64,000 bases of DNA from Salinispora oceanensis (lineage in GTDB: Bacteria > Actinomycetota > Actinomycetes > Mycobacteriales > Micromonosporaceae), in assembly GCF_000383575.1 (NCBI RefSeq), contig NZ_KB911579.1, positions 3,746,575 through 3,810,574 of the forward strand. The letters run 5' to 3'. Position 1 is the first letter of the stretch. Each line of letters starts with the position of its first letter. Positions 8,493 through 16,823 of this stretch are shown piece by piece. Both the position numbers and the translations under genes were made by a program. The notes beneath the pieces are model-generated. The model searched no databases. It saw only the letters and a program-made list of their open reading frames with translations, and was not told where the DNA came from.

Positions 8493-10160
8493 GTGCGAGG
8501 ATTTCGTCGGCGGGCAGGCCGTGCTGCCCAGGCGGGCTGGGCAAGAATGGCCGCCGGGGGGTGCCTCGCCCTCGCGGTGGCCGTGACGGTCACCCAGGCG
8601 GTTGGCGTGTCGCCCGCGGCCGCACAGAGCAGGCCGTCCCCGTCGGCTGTCGCGGCGGACACCGCCCTTTCCTGGGGTGACAACGATTCCGGTCAGTTGG
8701 GTGATGGGACTACTGCTGACAGCAGCATGCCGGTGGCGGTCAGTTTGCCGGCGGGTGTCACGGTGACCGCGGTCGCCGCTGGCGCCGCCCACAACCTGGC
8801 GGTGACCTCTGCTGGCACTGTCCTTGCCTGGGGCGGCAATTCGTCGGGCCAGTTGGGTGATGGGACGACGACCAATCGCAGTACGCCGGTGGCGGTCAGT
8901 TTGCCTTCGGGTGTCACGGTGACCGCGGTCGCCGCTGGTGCTGCCTTCAGTCTGGCGTTGACGTCCGCGGGCACTATCCTCGCCTGGGGCGACAACACAA
9001 TCGGTCAGTTGGGTGATGGGACCACCATCGACAGCCCTACGCCGGTGGTCGTCAGTCTGCCGACGGGTGTCACGGCTACCGCAGTCGCCGCAGGGGCCAC
9101 CCACAGCTTGGCGGTTACGTCCGCGGGCACCGTCCTCGCCTGGGGTGCCAACGCCGTCGGTCAGTTGGGCGACGGGACCACCACTCCCAGCCGTACGCCG
9201 GTGAATGTCAGCCTGCCTTCGGGTGTCACGGTGACCACGGTCGCCGGAGGCGACGCCCACAGTCTGGCGTTGACGTCCGCGGCTGATGTCCTTGCCTGGG
9301 GTAGCAATTCGTCGGGTCAATTGGGTGATGGGACGACCTCCAATCGCAGTACGCCGGTGGCTGTCGGTACCACGGCTACGGCGGTCGCCGCTGGTATCGC
9401 CTTCAGCCTGGCGTTGACGTCCGCGGGTGATGTCCTTGCCTGGGGTAGCAATTCGTCGGGTCAATTGGGGGATGGGACGACGACCAATCGCAGTACGCCG
9501 GTGGCTGTCAGTTTGCCTGGGGGTACCACGGCTACCGCCCTCGCCGGAGGCGACGCCCACGGTCTGGCGGTTACCTCCGGCGGCGCCACAATTGCCTGGG
9601 GCGACAATTCCTTTGGTCAATTAGGCGACGGGACCAGTACCGACCGCGCCACACCGGTGCCCGTCAGCCTGCCCGCCGGCGCCACTGTCACCACTGTCGC
9701 CGCCGGCGCCGCTCACAGCGTTGCCTTGGTCGCGCCGTCGACGTCCCGCGTCATGTTGCGGGTCACGCCGTCGAGTCCGGAGGCGGGTCAGGACGTCACG
9801 CTCACCGCGACGGTCACCTGCACCGGCGACACGCCCACCGGAACGGTCACGTTCCGCGACAACACCACCATGCTGGCCACTACGTCCCTGACCTCCGCGG
9901 CCACCGCCAGCCACACCACGACGCTGGCGCCGGGCGCACACAGCCTCACCGCCGTATATGTCAGCTCCAACACCTGTCCGGACAGCCGATCCGCGCCCGT
10001 CAGCGTCACCGTCGCCCCACTACCTGACGATTCTGGTCTGCCGATCACCGGCCCGAACCTACCCACCACCGTCGGCACCGCCGCCCTGTTCATCCTGGCC
10101 GGTGCTGCCCTGATTCGCCTCACCGGCCGACGTCAACCGGCCTCGCGTCACCTGCGGTGA
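8493..10160 (+). CDS. Secreted seven-RCC1-repeat protein with Ig-like domain and LPITG sorting signal
   Basis: A 555-residue exported protein. GTG 8493 follows a good GGAGGTG site. An N-terminal signal sequence (AGGCLALAVAVTVTQAV) precedes seven RCC1/BNR-type repeats of about 52 residues, each with the core (L)AWGxNxxGQLGDGTT, predicted to form a seven-bladed beta-propeller. A bacterial Ig-like domain with two Cys follows (about 420-510). The C-terminus is LPITG, a hydrophobic stretch and a basic tail, the layout of a sortase substrate. The fifth repeat is about four residues short. Repeats 5 and 6 are almost identical in DNA, which suggests recent duplication or gene conversion. Its stop overlaps an upstream GTG of the next paralogue. 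The ligand is unknown; a wall-anchored adhesion or binding role is inferred. Confidence 0.88.
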   Translation: MRGFRRRAGRAAQAGWARMAAGGCLALAVAVTVTQAVGVSPAAAQSRPSPSAVAADTALSWGDNDSGQLGDGTTADSSMPVAVSLPAGVTVTAVAAGAAHNLAVTSAGTVLAWGGNSSGQLGDGTTTNRSTPVAVSLPSGVTVTAVAAGAAFSLALTSAGTILAWGDNTIGQLGDGTTIDSPTPVVVSLPTGVTATAVAAGATHSLAVTSAGTVLAWGANAVGQLGDGTTTPSRTPVNVSLPSGVTVTTVAGGDAHSLALTSAADVLAWGSNSSGQLGDGTTSNRSTPVAVGTTATAVAAGIAFSLALTSAGDVLAWGSNSSGQLGDGTTTNRSTPVAVSLPGGTTATALAGGDAHGLAVTSGGATIAWGDNSFGQLGDGTSTDRATPVPVSLPAGATVTTVAAGAAHSVALVAPSTSRVMLRVTPSSPEAGQDVTLTATVTCTGDTPTGTVTFRDNTTMLATTSLTSAATASHTTTLAPGAHSLTAVYVSSNTCPDSRSAPVSVTVAPLPDDSGLPITGPNLPTTVGTAALFILAGAALIRLTGRRQPASRHLR

Positions 10161-10198
10161 CGAGTCGGTGCCGTGGCCGCTGCAGGAGGGTATTGACG

Positions 10199-11932
10199 AT
10201 GCGGGGAGTCGGTCAGCGGCCGGGCCGTGGTGTCGGAGCGCGCCGGGCGGCGCGGGTGATCGCCGGGTGGTTCTGCCTCGCAGTGGCGGTGACGGCCGTC
10301 CAGGTGGGCGGCGTGTCGTCCGCGATCGCGCAGCACACGTCGGTAGCGCAGCACACGCCATCACCGACCACTGTCGCGTCGGATGCCGTCCTCGCCTGGG
10401 GCGACAACTACTACGGCCAGTTGGGCGACGGGACCACCAACAACTACCGCACCACACCCATCCCCGTGGGCCTGCCAACCGGCGTTGAGCTGGCCGCGGT
10501 CGCCGCCGGTGATGGGCACAGTCTGGCGTTGACGTCGGCCGGCACCGTTCTCGCGTGGGGCAGAAACCGCGTTGGTCAGTTGGGTGACGGGAGCACCATC
10601 AACCGCAGTACTCCCGTTGACGTTTCCCTGCCGCCGGGCACGACGGTCACCGCCGTCGCCGCCGGCTTCAACCACAGTCTGGCGTTGACCTCGGCCGGCA
10701 CCGTCTTCGCTTGGGGTGACAATTCGACCGGTCAGCTGGGTGACGGGAGCACGACGAACCGCAGTACGCCGGTGGCGGTGAGGTTCCCGCCCGGCACGGT
10801 GATTACCGCTGTCGCCGGCGGTGGCGTGCACAGTCTGGCGTTGACCTCGGCCGGCACCGTCTTCGCCTGGGGTGACAATTCCTCCGGTCAGCTGGGTGAC
10901 GGGAGCACGACGAACCGCAGTACGCCGGTGGTGGTGGGGTTGCCGGTGGGCACGATTGCTACCGCCATCGCCGGTGGTGGCTCGCACAGTCTGGCGGTGA
11001 CCTCGGCGGGCAACGCCCGTGCCTGGGGCAACAATTTCGTTGGCCAGTTGGGCGACGGGAGCAATATCAACCGCGACGCTTCCGTTCATGTCCGCCTGCC
11101 CCCGGGCACCACGGTCACCGCCGTCGCCGGCGGCCTCACCCACAGTCTGGCGTTGACCTCGGTCGGCACTGTTCTCTCCTGGGGCAGCAACAACTGGGGT
11201 CAGTTGGGTGATGGGACCGCCAGGGACCGGAACACGCCCGGCTCGGTGAGCCTGCTCCCCGGCGTCACGATCACTGCGGTCGCCGCCGGTGATCTCTTCG
11301 GCCTGGCGATCACCTCGGTCGGTACCGTCCTCGCCTGGGGCAGCAACATCGGCGGCCAGTTGGGTGACGGGACCACCACCGTTCGCCGGACGCCCGTCGC
11401 GGCCAGCCTGCCCACGGCAACCACGATCACCGCCATCGCCGCCGGCAGCGGCCACAGCCTGGCCTTGGTCGCACCGCGACCAGCATCCACCACAGCCCTG
11501 CGAGTCTCGCCCTGGAACCCGACGGCCGACCAGGACGTCACCCTCACCGCCACCGTCACCTGCACCACCGACACCCCCACCGGCAGCGTCACCTTCCGCA
11601 GCAATGCCACCGACCTCGCCACCGTGCCGCTGGGCGGCACCAACACCGCCACCCACACCACCGGGCTCCCGCCCGGCACCCACACCCTCACCGCCCACTA
11701 CACCAGCACCAACACCTGCCCCAACAGCCGGTCCGAGGCCACCACCATCACCATCGACACCCCCACCGACCCGGACACCCCCACCGAGCCCGATCCCCCC
11801 ACCGACCCGGACCTGCCGATCACCGGCTCCAACGTGTCTAGCGCCGTGGGTGCCGCCGCCCTGCTCATCCTCACTGGAGTCACCCTCATCCACCTCACCC
11901 ACCGACGTCGGCCACCCCACCAGCGTCCGTGA
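10199..11932 (+). CDS. Second RCC1-repeat/Ig-like LPITG surface protein
   Basis: A paralogue of the preceding gene, 577 residues. A GTG at 10157 overlaps the previous stop, but ATG 10199 follows AGGAGGG by eight bases and is preferred. A signal peptide comes first, then seven AWGxNxxGQLGDG repeats and an Ig-like domain (TVTCTTDTPTGSVTF...NTCPNSRSE). An acidic Pro/Thr linker of the TPTDPDTPTEPD type, absent from the first paralogue, leads to LPITG, a hydrophobic segment and HRRRPP. The tandem arrangement and conserved plan indicate duplication. The longer linker could help the propeller cross the cell wall. Probably co-transcribed with the first copy, with a hairpin terminator behind it. Confidence 0.88.
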   Translation: MRGVGQRPGRGVGARRAARVIAGWFCLAVAVTAVQVGGVSSAIAQHTSVAQHTPSPTTVASDAVLAWGDNYYGQLGDGTTNNYRTTPIPVGLPTGVELAAVAAGDGHSLALTSAGTVLAWGRNRVGQLGDGSTINRSTPVDVSLPPGTTVTAVAAGFNHSLALTSAGTVFAWGDNSTGQLGDGSTTNRSTPVAVRFPPGTVITAVAGGGVHSLALTSAGTVFAWGDNSSGQLGDGSTTNRSTPVVVGLPVGTIATAIAGGGSHSLAVTSAGNARAWGNNFVGQLGDGSNINRDASVHVRLPPGTTVTAVAGGLTHSLALTSVGTVLSWGSNNWGQLGDGTARDRNTPGSVSLLPGVTITAVAAGDLFGLAITSVGTVLAWGSNIGGQLGDGTTTVRRTPVAASLPTATTITAIAAGSGHSLALVAPRPASTTALRVSPWNPTADQDVTLTATVTCTTDTPTGSVTFRSNATDLATVPLGGTNTATHTTGLPPGTHTLTAHYTSTNTCPNSRSEATTITIDTPTDPDTPTEPDPPTDPDLPITGSNVSSAVGAAALLILTGVTLIHLTHRRRPPHQRP

Positions 11933-11952
11933 GCCGGCGGACGTGACCCGCT

Positions 11953-11975
11953 GGGGCCGGGCGGAGTCCGGCCCC
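11953..11975 (+). terminator. Hairpin after the two tandem RCC1 genes
   Basis: GGGGCCGG, a seven-base loop, then CCGGCCCC, 20 bases after the second RCC1 stop and before the P-loop gene. It has no U-tract, as is usual for actinobacterial terminators. Confidence 0.5.
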
Positions 11976-12025
11976 GGCCCGACAACGGCGGAGGGCGGCC
12001 TGGCCGGGCCCCGTAGGATGCCGTC

Positions 12026-12688
12026 ATGCCGTTACTGAGCTGGCGTGATCCGCTACTTTGGCGGCCGAGCCGGGTCCTGGTCGCGGGAACCTCTGGGGCG
12101 GGCAAGACGAGCCTGGCGACGTCGCTCGCCGAGGCATGGCAGCTCCCTCGGGTGGAGCTCGACGCATTGCACCACGGTCAGCACTGGGTGCCGCGCCCGA
12201 GCTTCGTCGCCGAGGTGAGTCGATTTGCCGCTGGGCCGCGCTGGGTGACCGAGTGGCAGTACACCGCCAAGCTCGGCGACATTCTCTGCGGCAAGGCCGA
12301 TCTGGTGGTGTGGCTGGACCATCCCCGGCAGCTGGTGATGCGGCAGGTGATCGCCCGCACCGCGGCCCGAAGTTGGCGGCGTGAGGTGCTGTGGAACGGC
12401 AACGTCGAGCCGCCGCTGCGGACCGTCCTGACCGACCCCGATCACGTGATCCGATGGGCGTGGCGAACGCAGAAAGGCCCGGGTGAGCGCGTAACCCGGC
12501 TGCTCCAGCAGCGTGGCGCGGCGGTCATGGTGGTGCGGTTGCGCGGCCGTCGACAGGTGCGTCGGTGGACGTCCCGGGTCCTGCCGTTCGCGGCACCGTC
12601 GGATGCCGCACCGGCGGTGCTCTCTTCCAGCGCTGAGGCCGGACCCGTCAGTGCGGTCGGTCCTCGCGCCGACGATCCCGGGAGCTGA
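12026..12688 (+). CDS. P-loop NTPase, adenylate-kinase/FlaR-like
   Basis: A 220-residue protein with a Walker A motif GTSGAGKTS (about 23-31) and the pattern of small kinases annotated as topology modulation protein/FlaR-like: a Trp/His-rich lid (LHHGQHWVPRP), DLVVWLDHPRQ as the Walker B-like strand, and a basic RTAARSWRREVLWNGN segment. These are probable nucleotide or small-molecule kinases of unknown substrate. The C-terminal 40 residues are low in order. ATG 12026 gives the family start. The 3' end overlaps the convergent small membrane gene by about 40 bases. Confidence 0.75.
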   Translation: MPLLSWRDPLLWRPSRVLVAGTSGAGKTSLATSLAEAWQLPRVELDALHHGQHWVPRPSFVAEVSRFAAGPRWVTEWQYTAKLGDILCGKADLVVWLDHPRQLVMRQVIARTAARSWRREVLWNGNVEPPLRTVLTDPDHVIRWAWRTQKGPGERVTRLLQQRGAAVMVVRLRGRRQVRRWTSRVLPFAAPSDAAPAVLSSSAEAGPVSAVGPRADDPGS

Positions 12689-12902
12689 TGCCCAGGTCGT
12701 CGGCGAGCTCGCCAAGAATCCCCTTGGGCTTCGACCTCCGGCGAGGGCGGAGAGCTTGGAACACGTCGATCACACCCACCAGGATGAGCAGCAGCCCGAG
12801 CGGTTCACCCCGGAACCAGAGCAGCTCGGTGTCTGGAAAGAACAGTCTGAGCACCAACCCAAAAATGATCAACGCTAGGCCCAGGGCCAGCTTGAACGCC
12901 AT
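12648..12902 (-). CDS. Small two-helix membrane protein
   Basis: 84 residues. Two hydrophobic helices (LALGLALIIFGLVLRLFF and GLLLILVGVIDVFQAL) are separated by a short loop and followed by a basic, polar cytoplasmic tail ending in RRREDRPH. ATG 12902 is preceded by AGAGAGGTGA at good distance, which supports translation. The 3' end overlaps the convergent P-loop gene by about 40 bases. No family function recognised. Confidence 0.6.
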   Translation of the reverse strand: MAFKLALGLALIIFGLVLRLFFPDTELLWFRGEPLGLLLILVGVIDVFQALRPRRRSKPKGILGELADDLGISSRDRRREDRPH

Positions 12903-13110
12903 GCCGTCACCTCTCTGGTAAGTGCAGATGCAGGTTGAGCGGTCCCACGATCTCAGCCAGAGATGAACCGCGCTGTCCCGAGCTTCTTCTCCGGCTGCTG
13001 GTTGCCGTTCTGGGTCATCGTCGGCTCGGGTCCTTCGTCACCTATGCCTACTTCGTTCGCTTATACCTTGCGGAGGGTGAGCTTTCGACAAGTTGCTGGG
13101 GTAGGGCTAA

Positions 13111-14802
13111 GTGGCGAGTTTTTGGACCGGCAAGGTTGCGGACGCGAGAAGAAGCTGGGTCCAGCCCGCGAGCCTGCGGGGCCTGTTCGCGGTGCTGCTG
13201 ATGTTGGCGATCGTGCTGGGCATAACCTCGGTCGGTGCGGCGCGCGTCCTCGCGCAGGGCATGCTGTCGGCGGCAGCCGGCCCTCCTGGCACCGGCCTGG
13301 CCTGGGGCGACAACGGTTCCGGCCAGTTGGGCGATGGGACCACCACCGTCAGCAGCAGCACCCCCGTGGCGGTCGATTTACCGGGCGGCACCACGATCAC
13401 CGCGCTTGCCGGCGGGGGCCTCCACACTCTCGCGTTGGCCTCCGCCGGCACCGTGCTGGCCTGGGGTGCCAATGGTTCCGGCCAGCTGGGTGACGGGACG
13501 ACCATCAGCAGTAGCACCCCTGTTGTGGTGGATGTGCCCGGCGGAACCACGATCACCGCCGTCGCCGCCGGCAACTTCCACAGCCTGGCGTTGACCTCCG
13601 CCGGCACCGTGCTGGCCTGGGGCTTCAACGACTTGGGCCAGCTGGGTGACGGGACGACCATCAGCAGTAGCACCCCTGTTGCGGTGGATGTGCCGGGCGG
13701 TGCCACGATCACCGCCGTCGCCGCTGGCGGCTTCCACAGTCTGGCGTTGACCTCCGCCGGCACTGTGCTGGCCTGGGGTGCCAATGGTTCCGGCCAGCTG
13801 GGTGATGGGACGACCGTCAGCAGTAGCGTCCCTGTTGTGGTGGATGTGCCCGGCGGTACCACGATTACCGCCGTCGCGGGCGGCCGCTTCCATAGTCTGG
13901 CGGTGGCCTCCGCCGGTGCCGTGCTGGCCTGGGGCCTTAACGACTCGGGTCAGTTGGGTGATGGGACCACCGTCAGCAGTAGCACCCCTGTTGTGGTGGA
14001 TGTGCCGGGCGGTGCCACGATCACCGCCGTCGCCGCCGGCGACCGTCATAGTCTGGCGTTGAGCTCCGCCGGTGCTGTACTGGCCTGGGGCCTCAACGTC
14101 TCGGGCCAGTTGGGTGATGGGACGACCGTCAGCAGTAGCGCCCCGGTTGCGGTGGAACTGCCCGGCGGCATCACGATCACCGCCGTCGCCGCCGGATCTG
14201 TCCATAGTCTGGCGTTGAGCTCCGCCGGTGCCGTGCTGACCTGGGGTTCCAACGCCTTGGGCCAGTTGGGTGATGGGACCGTCGCCAGCAGCAGCACCCC
14301 GGTAGCGGTGCATGTGCCGACCGATACCACGGTCACCGCCGTCGCCGGCGCCGGCTTTCACAGTCTGGCTATCGTTCCGTCGAACTCAACCACGACCTTG
14401 CAGGTGTCCCCACCGAACCCGAAACTGGATCAACCCGTCACTCTTACCGCTACTGTGACCTGCACCGCCAGCGCCCCCACGGGGATCGTGACCTTCCTGG
14501 ACGGCACGAAGATCCTGGGCGCTGAACCGCTGTCCGGCAGCCCCACCGCCATCGCAAGCCTCACGGTCAACCGGCTGACGCCTGGTATACACCGCATCCA
14601 GGCGCGCTACAACGGCGACGGCAATTGTCCAGTCTCTACCTCCAACTCAGCGACAGTCACAGTCCGAAAGCCCATCCTCCCAGTGACCGGCGCCAGTCTT
14701 CCCACCATGCTCGCAGTCGGATTCCTGCTTACCCTCACTGGCGCGGCCCTGGTCGGGGGCGTTCGGAAGAACCGCGACACCAGGGGCACAAAGATGATCT
14801 AG
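13111..14802 (+). CDS. Third RCC1-repeat/Ig-like surface protein, LPVTG anchor
   Basis: A 563-residue paralogue of the two upstream genes, separated from them by the P-loop and small membrane genes. GTG 13111 gives a Trp/Arg-containing head and a hydrophobic signal segment (LFAVLLMLAIVLGITSVG). Seven RCC1 repeats of 52 residues follow; here the variable loop reads TISSSTPVVVDVPGG rather than TNRSTPVAVSLPSG, so this copy has diverged as a block and its repeats resemble one another more than those of the other genes. An Ig-like domain with Cys pairs precedes LPVTG, a hydrophobic helix and a basic tail. All three proteins keep exactly seven repeats, as expected for a closed propeller. Confidence 0.87.
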   Translation: MASFWTGKVADARRSWVQPASLRGLFAVLLMLAIVLGITSVGAARVLAQGMLSAAAGPPGTGLAWGDNGSGQLGDGTTTVSSSTPVAVDLPGGTTITALAGGGLHTLALASAGTVLAWGANGSGQLGDGTTISSSTPVVVDVPGGTTITAVAAGNFHSLALTSAGTVLAWGFNDLGQLGDGTTISSSTPVAVDVPGGATITAVAAGGFHSLALTSAGTVLAWGANGSGQLGDGTTVSSSVPVVVDVPGGTTITAVAGGRFHSLAVASAGAVLAWGLNDSGQLGDGTTVSSSTPVVVDVPGGATITAVAAGDRHSLALSSAGAVLAWGLNVSGQLGDGTTVSSSAPVAVELPGGITITAVAAGSVHSLALSSAGAVLTWGSNALGQLGDGTVASSSTPVAVHVPTDTTVTAVAGAGFHSLAIVPSNSTTTLQVSPPNPKLDQPVTLTATVTCTASAPTGIVTFLDGTKILGAEPLSGSPTAIASLTVNRLTPGIHRIQARYNGDGNCPVSTSNSATVTVRKPILPVTGASLPTMLAVGFLLTLTGAALVGGVRKNRDTRGTKMI

Positions 14803-14845
14803 AGGAAAGTCCTGTCGAGCGTGGATTCGAGGTCGAACGGGGCGG

Positions 14846-15097
14846 TCAGGGCGTGCGTCGTCGGGCCTGGGCGCTCTGCCAGTCGCGCAGCGCCCGTTTG
14901 ATCCGGGTGTTCTCGTCGTGGAGCCGAACTACCTCCTGTCGCAGCGTGGCCAGCTCGTGTGCGACCCGGTGCAGAAAGTGTCGTACCTCCTGGGGGTCAA
15001 GGCCGCGTCGGCCGAGGCCCACCATGGCGAAGTTCCGTTCGCGTACGAGGCGGGGATGGAGTTGCTTGGTGCCGCCGTAGACGGTGCCGTGCCGCAT
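14846..15097 (-). CDS. Small DivIVA-domain-like coiled-coil protein
   Basis: 83 residues from ATG 15097, which has GAAGGGAA upstream. The core 'RNFAMVGLGRRGLDPQEV' and the following heptad-rich helix (HRVAHELATLRQEVVRLHDE) match the short DivIVA-domain proteins of actinomycetes: a Gly-Xaa-Arg-Gly-Leu-Asp turn then a coiled coil. DivIVA domains read membrane curvature or recruit polar-growth machinery; whether this short form does so is unknown. The longer open frame to 15208 has no ribosome site and is low complexity. A long divergent intergenic region separates it from the XRE regulator. Confidence 0.7.
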   Translation of the reverse strand: MRHGTVYGGTKQLHPRLVRERNFAMVGLGRRGLDPQEVRHFLHRVAHELATLRQEVVRLHDENTRIKRALRDWQSAQARRRTP

Positions 15098-15542
15098 TGA
15101 TCGGTTCCCTTCGTTGGTGTTGGAAGGGGCGGCCCCGGTCGGAGGGGACATTTCCGGCGCAGGGCCGCCCCGCCCGACGACCGCAGCCCTCCTTGGCGGT
15201 ACGGCCACCGGGCTGCCGGTGGGTGGTGTCAGTTCGCAGCGAGGCAGGGTCGCGGAGACCCGCCTTTCCGTGATAGGTATTCGTTAAGTCGGTCGGAGCC
15301 GGAATGCGCGCTAATCGCGGCTCCATGTTGAGGCCCGACGAGAGCCGGTATGCGTCTGCCACACGCCAGGCCGTCTCTCGTCACCTTCTCGGCTGTTGGC
15401 ACAGCCGCGGTTGCCGTGCTTGCACCGGGCGTCCCCGGGGGCCGGTGATCACCCTCACCCGAAGGCCACATTTCCAGTGGCCTCGGCATTGGTGCAACGA
15501 CACCAACGGATCCATTTCGGCAGGATGCGTGGAGAGGTGAGC
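15098..15542. other. 445-base divergent intergenic region
   Basis: This lies between the DivIVA-like gene (minus) and the XRE regulator (plus). No convincing gene is seen. An inverted repeat, GACGAGAG (15337-15344) with CTCTCGTC (15375-15382), lies about 160 bases before the XRE start and could be an operator or an RNA hairpin. Confidence 0.4.
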
Positions 15543-16415
15543 ATGGCCGTCAAGAAAGAAGCCTTCGTGCGGACGCTTCGGGCGCAGTGGCTCGGCCAAC
15601 AGATGCGGGAACTGCGCGAGCGACGTGGCCTGACGCTCAAGTACGTGGCCCAGTTCCTGGAGCGGGACTTCTCGTCGCTGGCGCGGTACGAGCGAGCCGA
15701 GTGGCCATTCCGTCGAGATCTCGTCGTGGAACTGTTGGATCTCTATGGGGTCTACGACGAGCGGGAACGAACCCGGATCATCCAGCTTGCGCAGGACGCC
15801 TGGCGGGTTGACCGCTGGGACAACGACTTCGACCAGACGATCTATGACACGTCATTCATAGATTTTCCCTGGCTGGAGTCGAAAGCGGAGCAGGTGTGCA
15901 CCTACGCCTCCTTGCTCATACCCGGCCTTCTGCAAACCCGGGACTACGCCGAGGCGGTGATCCGGAACGCGGAGGCCAGCTCCACCAGCGAGGTGCAGAT
16001 CCGGAAGTGGGTTCAGCTCCGGATGGATCGGCAGCGCCTGTTGGAACAGCCCACCGGCACGCGAATCGCAGTGATCGTCGAGGAGTCGGCCCTACGGCGT
16101 CCGGTGATGAGCCGGCAGGTCATGGCGGCCCAGCTCGACCACCTGGTGCAGACGCTGAGGAAGCCGACGGTCGAGATCCGGGTTCTGTCCACAGGCCTCG
16201 GTCTGCACGCCGGCTTGGACGGCACGTTCTGGCTCTTCAAGATGCCTCCGCCCTACACCGATGTCGCGCATGCCGAGACGCTTGGTGGCCGGCTCTTCAT
16301 GGAGTCGGGCAAGGCGCTGCGATATGTCCGCGCGTACGATCGCCTCCGGGAGGCCGCACTCACCGTGCGCGAGTCGGCGAGGCTGATTTCTGCACTTGCG
16401 GAGGAGCTGTCATGA
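15543..16415 (+). CDS. XRE-family regulator with DUF5753 domain
   Basis: A 290-residue protein: an N-terminal helix-turn-helix (QQMRELRERRGLTLKYVAQFLERDFSSLARYERA) and a C-terminal DUF5753 region with the hallmark 'Y.SLLIPGLLQT..YA' near 105-125. ATG 15543 follows GGAGAGGTGAGC. The next gene, a DUF397 protein, starts inside its stop codon (ATGA), the usual arrangement in Streptomyces and Micromonospora, where such pairs (BldB/WhiJ-like systems) affect development and antibiotic production. The DUF5753 protein and its small partner probably interact. No specific target is visible. Confidence 0.92.
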   Translation: MAVKKEAFVRTLRAQWLGQQMRELRERRGLTLKYVAQFLERDFSSLARYERAEWPFRRDLVVELLDLYGVYDERERTRIIQLAQDAWRVDRWDNDFDQTIYDTSFIDFPWLESKAEQVCTYASLLIPGLLQTRDYAEAVIRNAEASSTSEVQIRKWVQLRMDRQRLLEQPTGTRIAVIVEESALRRPVMSRQVMAAQLDHLVQTLRKPTVEIRVLSTGLGLHAGLDGTFWLFKMPPPYTDVAHAETLGGRLFMESGKALRYVRAYDRLREAALTVRESARLISALAEELS

Positions 16416-16627
16416 GCGACACCATGCCCGACGTTGCGTGGCACATCAGCACCAGGAGCCCGGACCACGGCGGCAACTGCGTCGAGGCGGGGCCGTTGCT
16501 GGACGGGTCGGGGCGGGTGGCGGTGCGGCACAGCAAGGCCCCCGAGGCGGCCACGATTATCTATACGGCTGAGGAGTGGGCGGCGTTCGTCGGGGGCGTG
16601 CGCGACGGTGAGTTCGATTTCGCCTAG
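16412..16627 (+). CDS. DUF397 protein, partner of the XRE regulator
   Basis: 71 residues, ATG overlapping the preceding stop by four bases. It has the DUF397 pattern: W-x-S/T..NCVEAGPLLDGSGRVAVRHSK, then the 'EEWAAFVGGVRDGEFD' helix. DUF397 proteins are small companions of XRE/DUF5753 regulators in actinomycetes and probably modulate the regulator, possibly as an antitoxin-like or anti-regulator component. Family and pairing are clear. Confidence 0.92.
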   Translation: MSDTMPDVAWHISTRSPDHGGNCVEAGPLLDGSGRVAVRHSKAPEAATIIYTAEEWAAFVGGVRDGEFDFA

Positions 16628-16823
16628 CTTGTCGGCGAGCCGGACCGGTGGTGTGGTTGCCGGTGCCGGGTAGCGTCCACAGCAATGGGAGTGTCCGGCG
16701 GAGGTGGCGGCCGACCCGGCGCTGGTGGGAGACTTGCGACGGCCTCTCGACAGCATCCGGTACGGTGCACACCGTCACCGTCGGCTCCAGGAGAGTGCGA
16801 CACCAGACCCAGCGGGAGTTCCG

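Noticed and set aside
10361..11920. Long minus-strand frames across the RCC1 genes, and a CRISPR-like appearance of their repeats
   Set aside because: The repeats are about 156 bp, contiguous and in frame with RCC1 protein repeats; no spacers or leader. The antisense frames only mirror the repeat.
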